Of a stretch of 29,543 nt of DNA, positions 21,863-28,188 are shown piece after piece. The first letter of the stretch is position 1, and each line of letters opens with the position of its first letter. Source of the DNA: Pseudomonadota bacterium (GTDB lineage: Bacteria; Pseudomonadota; Alphaproteobacteria; Sphingomonadales; Sphingomonadaceae); contig JAEZCS010000047.1 of NCBI GenBank assembly GCA_023433445.1, positions 1 through 29,543 on the forward strand, read 5' to 3'. The notes under the pieces were generated by a model. The model had not been told where the DNA came from. It saw only the letters and a program-made list of their open reading frames with translations, and made no database searches. The translations under genes were made by a program, and so were the position numbers.

Positions 21863-22258
21863 ATGATGACGTCACATTTTGGTTTTACGAAGCTTGTTGT
21901 GCAGGACCTGGAGGCGATGGGCGCCTTCTACAAGGAAGTCGCAGGCCTGGTCGAAATGGCGCGAGTGCAGGACGCGGTCGGCGATCGCAAGATCGACGAA
22001 ATCCTGTTCAATGCGACGGGTGAAGGCGGCGCGACTTTCGTGCTCTTCAAATTCCTCGACCGCGATGCCCCTGCGCGGGAAGAGGTGATCTTGGGCTTCC
22101 AGACCGACGATCTTGTATCCTTTGTCGAACGGGTCGAAAAAGCCGGTGGCAGCGTGGTGCAGCCGATCGAAGTCAAGGAAGCGCATGGCGTAAAGGTCGC
22201 GTTCGTGACCGACCCTGAAGGTCATCTGATCGAGGTTGTTGAGCTTCTGGCCAGATAA
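21863..22258 (+). CDS. VOC-superfamily (glyoxalase/dioxygenase-fold) protein
   Basis: A small cytosolic protein of about 131 aa with the paired beta-alpha-beta-beta-beta modules of the vicinal-oxygen-chelate fold. The first module covers FTKLVVQDLEAMGAFYKEVAG, and the second ends with the typical VAFVTDPEGHLIEVVELL. The glutamate in that ending is the usual metal ligand of the second module. Family members include lactoylglutathione lyases, ring-cleaving dioxygenases and resistance proteins; nothing distinguishes among them here. Tandem ATGs at 21863 and 21866 follow AGGGG at 21854-21858, so one of these is the likely start; earlier in-frame TTG (21842) and ATG (21848) codons lack that site. 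It is preceded by an intrinsic terminator and followed by a hairpin, so it is probably a single-gene unit. Confidence 0.88.
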   Translation: MMTSHFGFTKLVVQDLEAMGAFYKEVAGLVEMARVQDAVGDRKIDEILFNATGEGGATFVLFKFLDRDAPAREEVILGFQTDDLVSFVERVEKAGGSVVQPIEVKEAHGVKVAFVTDPEGHLIEVVELLAR

Positions 22259-22263
22259 GGGAA

Positions 22264-22292
22264 ATGGCGGCATGGGTCACGCCTGCCGCCAT
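22264..22292 (+). terminator. Hairpin just past the VOC gene
   Basis: ATGGCGGCA (22264-22272) and TGCCGCCAT (22284-22292) form a perfect 9-bp stem with an 11-nt loop, 6 nt past the VOC stop codon. No T tract follows. It could also serve the convergent minus-strand dehydrogenase gene. Confidence 0.5.
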
Positions 22293-22381
22293 ATCCGACT
22301 AGGTAGCGATTTCAGATCATGGCGCACGCAAGTCCTTGGGTGCGTCCTTGATCTTTCGGGTTGGAGCGCTCCGTTGCCGCC

Positions 22382-23194
22382 TCAACCGGGCGTAATCTGA
22401 TGATCTCGAAAAAAGTCGGGCGCATTATGCAATTGCGCGCCTGCGAAGCGGGAAGCTTCGGGGTTGGTCGCCAACCACAGCACCGTATCGGCGGTCTCCT
22501 GCGGATCATGGGCCTGCGTGCCGAGGCCCACTTCCGTCTCGGCATCTGCCCATGCCGATCGCAAAGTATCGGTCATGGTGAAGGCAGGCTCGATCAGGAA
22601 CGCGCTGATGCCGTCGGCCTGATGTTCGAAATTGATGAAGTCGGGGATGAGGTTGAAGGCCGCTTTCGGGCCATTGTAGAAAAGCGCCCCGCCGGTCTGG
22701 GTCGGGTCCACAGAAGAGCGCGTCGACATGAAGATCATGCGGCCGCCGCCTTGCTTGATCATTGCCTTCAGCACGAGGCGGCTCAGGTGGAATTGATTGA
22801 TGAAATTCCCTGCGGTGGCGCGTTCGGCGTCTGCAAGGTCGATGTCCAGAACCCGCTGCATAATGGATGGCCCTTGATAGATGCCATTGTTGACCAACAG
22901 GTCTATCCGCCCGGATCGCTGCAGCGTGCCTTCCACAGCGGCATCGATGGACGCCCGGTCGGCAAGGTCGAGGCGCATGCCATAGGCCGTCCCTCCCGCT
23001 GCTTCTATTTCGGCGACCGTTTCCTCGATGCTGCCCGGGATCGGGACGCCGCCCATCGCGTCGTGATGGCCGGTTCCGGCAGCCAGCGTTCGGCCGGTGA
23101 CGACGACCTCGAAGCCCGCGCTGCCTAACGTAAGGGCGATCACCCGACCGATCCCACGGGTGGCGCCAGTGACCAATGCCGTCTTCCGCATCAT
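22382..23194 (-). CDS. Short-chain dehydrogenase/reductase (SDR)
   Basis: A 270-residue NAD(P)-dependent oxidoreductase of the classical SDR type. The cofactor motif TGATRGIG occupies residues 9-16. LVNNG (100-104) sits at the end of strand 4, slightly changed from the usual NNAG. The catalytic residues are S160 (in STRSS), Y173 and K177 (YNGPK), with the standard 13-residue Ser-Tyr spacing. R35 in VTGRT after strand 2 suggests NADP(H) preference. GAGGGG lies 3-6 nt before the tandem ATG start (23194/23191). There is no signal peptide. It is divergent from a second SDR gene across about 110 bp that contains an imperfect palindrome. The substrate is unknown; sphingomonads use such enzymes in aromatic, terpenoid and steroid catabolism. 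Confidence 0.92.
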   Translation of the reverse strand: MMRKTALVTGATRGIGRVIALTLGSAGFEVVVTGRTLAAGTGHHDAMGGVPIPGSIEETVAEIEAAGGTAYGMRLDLADRASIDAAVEGTLQRSGRIDLLVNNGIYQGPSIMQRVLDIDLADAERATAGNFINQFHLSRLVLKAMIKQGGGRMIFMSTRSSVDPTQTGGALFYNGPKAAFNLIPDFINFEHQADGISAFLIEPAFTMTDTLRSAWADAETEVGLGTQAHDPQETADTVLWLATNPEASRFAGAQLHNAPDFFRDHQITPG

Positions 23195-23245
23195 CGTCCC
23201 CTCAATGCCTTTTTTGCTTGCATGGGATGTGCCACCGCGGCCATG

Positions 23246-23267
23246 TTAATACAATAGACGTTGTTAA
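23246..23267. promoter_or_regulatory. Imperfect AT-rich palindrome between divergent SDR genes
   Basis: TTAATACAA (23246-23254) and TTGTTAA (23261-23267) are inverted copies apart from one extra T in the left arm, with a 6-nt spacer. It is centred in the gap between the two divergent dehydrogenase genes, where a shared regulator could bind. The region is notably AT-rich compared with its surroundings. Confidence 0.35.
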
Positions 23268-23302
23268 TGATGACTGCGCTTGGCCGCATGTGGGAGAGGA
23301 AT

Positions 23303-24103
23303 ATGACTGACGCTCAATTGGCTGGCCGGGCGGCCGTGATCACTGGTGCGGGTGACGGGATCGGCGAAGGCATCGCTCGCCGCTTTGCCGCCGCCGGTGC
23401 CGCCGTGATCGTTGCCGACATCAATGTTGAAAAGGGCGAGGCGGTTGCCGCCAGCCTGCGGGAGATGGGCGCGCGAGCTGTTTTCCGACTGTGCGATGTC
23501 AAGGATCGCGAGATGATCGTCGGTGTCGTGAAGGCGTGCGTCGAGGAATTCGGATCCATCGATATATTGGTCAACAACGCCTATCGCGGCGAGAATATGG
23601 GCCGCATCGAAACGAAGAGCGACGAGACGTTTGAGGAAAATCTGAAATTCAACCTGTACGCCGTCAAATGGTCAATGCAGGCGGCCTTCCCGCATATGCG
23701 CCAGCAGGGCTGGGGCAGGGTGATCAACATCGGATCGTTGAATGGGGTCAATGCCCATATCGGCACCGCCGAATATAATGTGGGCAAGGAAGCGCTCCGC
23801 GCCTACACGCGCACTGCGGCTCGGGAATGGGCCCGGCATGGGATCTGCGCGAACATAATCTGTCCCGCCGCCGCTTCCGCCAGCTTCCGCAAGTTCGAGG
23901 AGCATCAGCCCGAACTCGCCTCACAAGCGGCCGCTGCCAACCCGATGGGACGCATGGGCGATCCGGAAAAGGATATCGGTGGCGTGGCCCTGTTCCTGGC
24001 GAGCGAGGACGCCCGCTATGTCACCGGCAATACCCTCTTCGTGGACGGTGGGGCGCATATCAATGGTGTCGCCTGGGCACCCGACCTTGGTCCTGAAGAG
24101 TAA
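23303..24103 (+). CDS. Short-chain dehydrogenase/reductase (SDR)
   Basis: A classical SDR of 266 aa. The cofactor motif TGAGDGIG occupies residues 14-21, and D39 after strand 2 (VADIN) suggests NAD(H) preference. NNA is at 91-93. The catalytic S145, Y158 and K162 (YNVGK) keep the 13-residue spacing, and the C-terminal VTGNTLFVDGG motif is typical of 3-oxoacyl-ACP-reductase-like enzymes. The start at 23303 is chosen because GGGAG (23292-23296) lies 6 nt upstream; earlier in-frame TTG and ATG codons at 23261 and 23267 would place up to 14 extra residues before the fold and lie inside the palindrome. It faces away from the other SDR gene, and the two may act in one pathway. The substrate is not evident. 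Confidence 0.92.
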   Translation: MTDAQLAGRAAVITGAGDGIGEGIARRFAAAGAAVIVADINVEKGEAVAASLREMGARAVFRLCDVKDREMIVGVVKACVEEFGSIDILVNNAYRGENMGRIETKSDETFEENLKFNLYAVKWSMQAAFPHMRQQGWGRVINIGSLNGVNAHIGTAEYNVGKEALRAYTRTAAREWARHGICANIICPAAASASFRKFEEHQPELASQAAAANPMGRMGDPEKDIGGVALFLASEDARYVTGNTLFVDGGAHINGVAWAPDLGPEE

Positions 24104-24174
24104 GTCCGGCTGAAAGCTTGGTCGTCAGCGCCTTTGTTATCGTTGCGACTATATCGCCGATCCTTCATTTCGCG

Positions 24175-24188
24175 CCGTTCTGGAACGG
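24175..24188. promoter_or_regulatory. Short perfect inverted repeat upstream of the amidohydrolase gene
   Basis: CCGTTC-TG-GAACGG is a 6+2+6 inverted repeat, 72 nt past the SDR stop codon and 49 nt before the amidohydrolase start. It could be an operator or a weak terminator stem; no T tract follows. Confidence 0.25.
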
Positions 24189-24236
24189 GCCTGCCACGCG
24201 TCAGCCCAAAATAGTCATCTTATCAGGAGAGTGTAG

Positions 24237-25583
24237 TTGAAGAGGGTCAGGATGTTGAAGGCGCTCGCCATCACTTCACTATCGATGCTTTTGACGCCGG
24301 CGGTATCGGCGGAAACTTCGCAGACACCGGCCAAGTCAGCGATAGATGCGGTTCTGGACAAGAATATCGGCGCGCTGGAGGCATTGTACAAGGATCTTCA
24401 CCAGCACCCGGAGCTCGGCTTCCAGGAACAGCGGACCGCCAAGCTGCTGGCGGCCAAGATGCGGGCGCTGGGGTTCGAGGTCACTGAAAAGGTCGGCACG
24501 ACGGGGGTTGTCGCGGTATATCGCAATGGCGCCGGCCCTGTCACACTGGTGCGCACCGACATGGATGCGCTGCCCATGGAGGAGAAGACAGGCCTTCCCT
24601 ATGCCAGCAAGGCGCAGGCCGTGCTCGACGGCAAGCCGACCTTCGTCGCGCACAGCTGCGGCCATGACGCGCACATGGCCTGGTGGGTGGGAACGGCGCA
24701 GACGCTGCTGTCCATGAAGGAACAGTGGAAGGGCACCTTGGTCTTCATTGCGCAGCCGGCGGAGGAAGTGCTGGGCGGGGCCAGTGCCATGGTAAAGGAC
24801 GGCCTGTTCACGCGCTTCCCGAAACCCGACTATGCGCTTGCCGCGCATATCGCCGGAGCCATGCCAATAGGCATGGTGGTGATGAAGGAGGGCGTGATCC
24901 TGTCAGCATCCGATGCCTTGGAAATCGTTTTCCATGGCAAGGGCGCACATGGTTCGGCGCCGAGCTCATCGATCGACCCGATCGTCATGGGCGCGCATTT
25001 CGTGTCCGATGTGCAAAGCGTGGTCAGCCGCCAGAAGGATGCAGCCACCTTTGGAGTCATCACGGTCGGCGCATTCCAGTCCGGCACGGTCGGCAACATC
25101 ATCCCGGATGAGGCGCGATTGAAGCTTAGCCTGCGGTCTTTCACGCCGGAAGTGCGCCAACTGCTGCTGAACGGCGTGGAGAAGACCGCTCACGCCGCCT
25201 CGATGATGGCGGGCGCACCCGACCCGACCATCACACGCCTGAATGGCGCGGCAGCCACCCTGAACGATCCGGCACTGGTCGCCCGCATTACGCCCGCTCT
25301 GAAATCCGCATTTGGGCAAGGCGTGATATCCATTCCCGCAAACGCGCCGGGCTTTTCCGGTAGCGAGGATTTTTCGGAGTTTGGCGCGGCTGGTATTCCG
25401 TCGGCCTATCTGATGATCGGCGGCGACGCGCCGGAAAAGCTGGCGGATTATAAGGCGAAAGGGATCACGCCGCCGACCAACCACTCTCCGCTTTATGCAC
25501 CGGCGGCTGCCCCCGCGATCCGCAACGGGACCATGGCGCTCGTCATGTCGGTGCTGGCGATCAACGGAGTGGCGGAACACTGA
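24237..25583 (+). CDS. Secreted M20-family amidohydrolase (hippurate-hydrolase/aminoacylase type)
   Basis: A 448-residue exported metallohydrolase that would cleave an N-acyl amino acid, peptide or similar amide. The signal peptide ends near VSA|E (residue 25/26). M20D features are complete: DMDALP (D108, D110), the metal motif C141-G-H143-D with H146, catalytic EE at 176-177, H204 in AAH, and H416 in NHSPLY. These give the expected Cys/His/Glu/His/His metal set. A dimerisation domain (about 215-330) is inserted in the usual place. The start is TTG at 24237, with AGGAG (24225-24229) 7 nt upstream; an ATG at 24252 also has a purine-rich site and would still leave a signal peptide. Export is less common than the cytosolic form of the family. 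It is followed, 106 nt later, by a peptidase gene. Confidence 0.9.
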   Translation: MKRVRMLKALAITSLSMLLTPAVSAETSQTPAKSAIDAVLDKNIGALEALYKDLHQHPELGFQEQRTAKLLAAKMRALGFEVTEKVGTTGVVAVYRNGAGPVTLVRTDMDALPMEEKTGLPYASKAQAVLDGKPTFVAHSCGHDAHMAWWVGTAQTLLSMKEQWKGTLVFIAQPAEEVLGGASAMVKDGLFTRFPKPDYALAAHIAGAMPIGMVVMKEGVILSASDALEIVFHGKGAHGSAPSSSIDPIVMGAHFVSDVQSVVSRQKDAATFGVITVGAFQSGTVGNIIPDEARLKLSLRSFTPEVRQLLLNGVEKTAHAASMMAGAPDPTITRLNGAAATLNDPALVARITPALKSAFGQGVISIPANAPGFSGSEDFSEFGAAGIPSAYLMIGGDAPEKLADYKAKGITPPTNHSPLYAPAAAPAIRNGTMALVMSVLAINGVAEH

Positions 25584-25658
25584 ACCCCTTCAGCTGCGCG
25601 ATGGGCCGGATGGGAGCTTGAACAGCGGAGGGGGATCGCCCAACTAGGGAACTCTCCA

Positions 25659-25670
25659 GTCCTTCGGGAC
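25659..25670 (+). promoter_or_regulatory. UUCG-tetraloop stem in the prlC leader
   Basis: GTCC-TTCG-GGAC forms a 4-bp stem closed by C-G over a UUCG loop, an unusually stable small hairpin, 20 nt before the M3 peptidase start. It may set mRNA structure near the weak ribosome-binding site. Confidence 0.25.
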
Positions 25671-25689
25671 GATCCGACCAAGAGTAGCC

Positions 25690-27726
25690 ATGACCTCGCC
25701 CAATCCCCTTCTTGCCGACACTGACCTGCCTGACTTCGCCGCCATCAAGGCCGCCCATGTGGTCCCCGCGATCGAAGAGGCGATCGAGCAGCATCGCGCT
25801 GCCATCGCGCGGATTACCGAAGGGCAGGCGGACGATTTTGGCAGCGTCATATTGGCGGCGGAGCGGGCCGACTTCGTCCTGTCGCGGGCATGGTCGCCGA
25901 TTGGTCACCTGGCGGGAGTCGCTGACACGCCCGAGCTGCGCGAAGCCCATGCTCAGGCACAGGCGCTGATGACCAGTTACCTGATGGAAGCAGGGCAGAA
26001 CCGAGCGCATCATGATGCTGTCGCGCGTGTGGCAGCGCGGCCTGACTTTGCCGGTCTGGCGCCTGCGCAGAAGCGCGCGGTCGATCTGGCGCTGCGGGCC
26101 TTCCGCCTCGCCGGTGTGGCGCTGGAAGGCGAAGCGCGCCAGCGCTTCCTCGACATTGGCGTGGCGTTGAGCGACCTCAGCACCCGCTTCGGCAACGCCG
26201 TCCTCGATGCGACAGAGGCGTGGAGCGAACATGTCACCGACGAAGCGGCACTCGCCGGTGTGCCGGAAAGCGACAAGGCAATTTTGGCGGCCTATGCACA
26301 GGAAAAGGGGCTGGCTGGCTGGTTGATCACCCTGCGCCAGCCAAGCGTGCTGGCGGTCCTGCTTCACGCCGATGATCGGGCGCTGCGGGAGCGTGTCTAT
26401 CGTGCCCATAATACGCGCGCGTCCGATCAGTCGGATGACCGCAGCCATGACAATAGTGAGCGGATCGACCAGATCATGGCGCTGCGGCATGAAGCGGCGC
26501 AGATATTGGGCTTCAACGATTCCGCCGCGCATTCGCTGGAAACCAAAATGGCGGCGGACGCGGATGAAGCGCTCGCCTTTCTCGACGACCTTGCCAAGCG
26601 CGCGCGCCCGGTCGGCGAGAAGGAACTGGAAGAAGCACGCGCCTTTGCCGCTGAACATTTCGGCCTGACCGAGCTCTATCCCTGGGACCTGTCTTATGTC
26701 GCCGAAGCGATGCGGCGAACCTTGCACGGCGTCGATCAGGAAGCGCTGAAGGCTTATTTCCCGCTGCCACGCGTGTTGGCGGGCACAGAGAAACTGATCG
26801 AGCGACTGTTCGATGTGCGCCTGGTCGAGCGGGCCGGTGTGTCGACCTGGCACCCCGACGTCCTGTTCTATGATGTGCAGGACAAGGATGGCGAGATCGT
26901 CGCAGGGGTGTATCTCGACCTGTTCGCGCGGGGCGGCAAGCGGGGCGGTGCCTGGATGGATGTGTGCCGGGCGCGTTTCCGCGACGCGGATGCCTTCCAC
27001 CGGCCGATCGCCTATCTCACGACTAATTTCGCGCCGCCTGCCGGGGATCGTCCATCGCTCGTGACCCATAATGACGTCGTGACGCTGTTCCATGAGTTCG
27101 GCCATGTGCTGCATCATTTGCTGACGGAGGTCGATCTGCCTTCAGTCGGCGGCATTTCGGGCGTCGAATGGGACGCGGTCGAACTGCCAAGCCAGTTCAT
27201 GGAAAATTTCGCCTGGGAAAAGGATACGCTGATCGGGCTGTCCGGCCATGTGGATACAGGCGAGCCGTTGCCTGAGCCATTGTTCGATCGCCTGCTCGCG
27301 GCGCGTCAATTCCAGGCTGGGCTCGCGATCCTGCGCCAGATCGAATTCGCCACCTTCGACCTGATGTTGCATCGCGACTATGACCCTGCCCAAGGCTCGC
27401 GGGTGATTGAGACGCTGGAGCGGGTGCGCGCGGCAGTCGCCATCGTCCGTCCGCCTGAGTGGAACCGCTTCGCCCATGCTTTCAGCCACATATTCGCGGG
27501 CGGATATGCGGCGGGCTATTATTCCTATCTTTGGGCCGAACTGCTGTCGGCAGACGCTTTCGAGATTTTCTCCCACGCCGATCTGCCTGGGGGTGGAGCC
27601 AGCGCGTTCCGCCGGGAAATTCTGGCGGCGGGTGCGAGCCGCCCGGCTGCGGACAACTTCCGCGCCTTCGCGGGCCGCGCCCCGGAAGTCGACGCCTTGC
27701 TTCGCTCGCGCGGACTGGCAGCTTAG
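25690..27726 (+). CDS. prlC: Oligopeptidase A (M3 zinc metallopeptidase)
   Basis: A cytosolic zinc endopeptidase that degrades short peptides, including cleaved signal peptides. It is 678 aa, almost the same length as the Escherichia coli enzyme. The zinc site is HEFGH with H468, E469 and H472, and the third ligand is E498 in VELPSQFMENF. The substrate-binding segment near the C-terminus (HIFAGGYAAGYYSYLWAE, about 598-615) is also typical of M3A. There is no signal peptide. The ATG at 25690 has only a weak purine stretch (AAGAG) upstream. trxC starts 18 nt after its stop codon, so the two are probably co-transcribed. The related dipeptidyl carboxypeptidase Dcp is an alternative name, but the sequence context fits oligopeptidase A better. 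Confidence 0.92.
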   Translation: MTSPNPLLADTDLPDFAAIKAAHVVPAIEEAIEQHRAAIARITEGQADDFGSVILAAERADFVLSRAWSPIGHLAGVADTPELREAHAQAQALMTSYLMEAGQNRAHHDAVARVAARPDFAGLAPAQKRAVDLALRAFRLAGVALEGEARQRFLDIGVALSDLSTRFGNAVLDATEAWSEHVTDEAALAGVPESDKAILAAYAQEKGLAGWLITLRQPSVLAVLLHADDRALRERVYRAHNTRASDQSDDRSHDNSERIDQIMALRHEAAQILGFNDSAAHSLETKMAADADEALAFLDDLAKRARPVGEKELEEARAFAAEHFGLTELYPWDLSYVAEAMRRTLHGVDQEALKAYFPLPRVLAGTEKLIERLFDVRLVERAGVSTWHPDVLFYDVQDKDGEIVAGVYLDLFARGGKRGGAWMDVCRARFRDADAFHRPIAYLTTNFAPPAGDRPSLVTHNDVVTLFHEFGHVLHHLLTEVDLPSVGGISGVEWDAVELPSQFMENFAWEKDTLIGLSGHVDTGEPLPEPLFDRLLAARQFQAGLAILRQIEFATFDLMLHRDYDPAQGSRVIETLERVRAAVAIVRPPEWNRFAHAFSHIFAGGYAAGYYSYLWAELLSADAFEIFSHADLPGGGASAFRREILAAGASRPAADNFRAFAGRAPEVDALLRSRGLAA

Positions 27727-27744
27727 CGGAAGGGCAATATAGCA

Positions 27745-28182
27745 ATGGCAGACCCTCTTCTCGTCAGCTGCCCCTCATGCGCCGCGCTCAACCGCGTGCC
27801 GCAGGAGCGGCTGGGCAAGGGGAACTGCGGACGGTGCAAGCAGGCCTTGTTCCAGGGGCGACCGATTACGCTCACCAGCGGCAACTTCTCCCAGCATGCC
27901 GTCAGCAGCGACATACCGCTGCTCATCGACTTCTGGGCTGGATGGTGCGGGCCGTGCCGCCAGATGGCGCCTGCGTTCGAAGCTGCCGCTGCGCAGCTGG
28001 AGCCGCGCGTCCGGCTGGCCAAGGTCGATACGGAAGCGGAAGCTGACCTTGCCGCGCGTTATGCGATCCGCAGCATTCCTTCGCTCGTGATCGTGCATAA
28101 GGGCCGGGAAATTGCCCGCAATGCCGGAGCGATGCCCCTGGCTGCCATTGTCAGCTGGGCACGGCAGCATCTGCCTGCCTGA
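27745..28182 (+). CDS. trxC: Thioredoxin 2 with N-terminal zinc ribbon
   Basis: A cytosolic disulfide reductase of 145 aa. Two CxxC pairs (C9/C12 in CPSC and C28/C31 in CGRC) form the N-terminal zinc-binding module that distinguishes thioredoxin 2 from thioredoxin 1. The thioredoxin fold follows, with the active site WCGPC (C68 and C71) and the cis-proline in RSIPSLVIVHKG. GGAAGGG lies about 10 nt before the ATG. It follows prlC by 18 nt. Thioredoxin 2 is linked to oxidative-stress defence in other bacteria; no OxyR-type site was recognised here. Its stop codon abuts the stop of the convergent EF-G-like gene with no base between. Confidence 0.95.
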   Translation: MADPLLVSCPSCAALNRVPQERLGKGNCGRCKQALFQGRPITLTSGNFSQHAVSSDIPLLIDFWAGWCGPCRQMAPAFEAAAAQLEPRVRLAKVDTEAEADLAARYAIRSIPSLVIVHKGREIARNAGAMPLAAIVSWARQHLPA

Positions 28183-28188
28183 TCAGGC
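28177..28188. other. Palindrome made by two abutting stop codons
   Basis: GCCTGATCAGGC is a perfect 12-bp palindrome. Its centre TGATCA is the trxC stop codon (28180-28182) followed directly by the complement of the EF-G-like gene's stop codon (28183-28185). Transcription termination for both genes must therefore occur inside the other gene's coding sequence. Confidence 0.6.

Noticed and set aside
20721..23128. Plus-strand frames of 224 and 255 codons opposite the epimerase-like and SDR genes.
   Set aside because: Shadow frames; the minus-strand proteins have complete Rossmann and catalytic motifs.
25561..27117. A 518-codon open frame on the minus strand opposite the M3 peptidase gene.
   Set aside because: It is a GC-rich shadow frame. 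The opposite strand encodes a complete oligopeptidase with an intact zinc site, and this frame's protein is His/Arg/Gln-rich with no domain.
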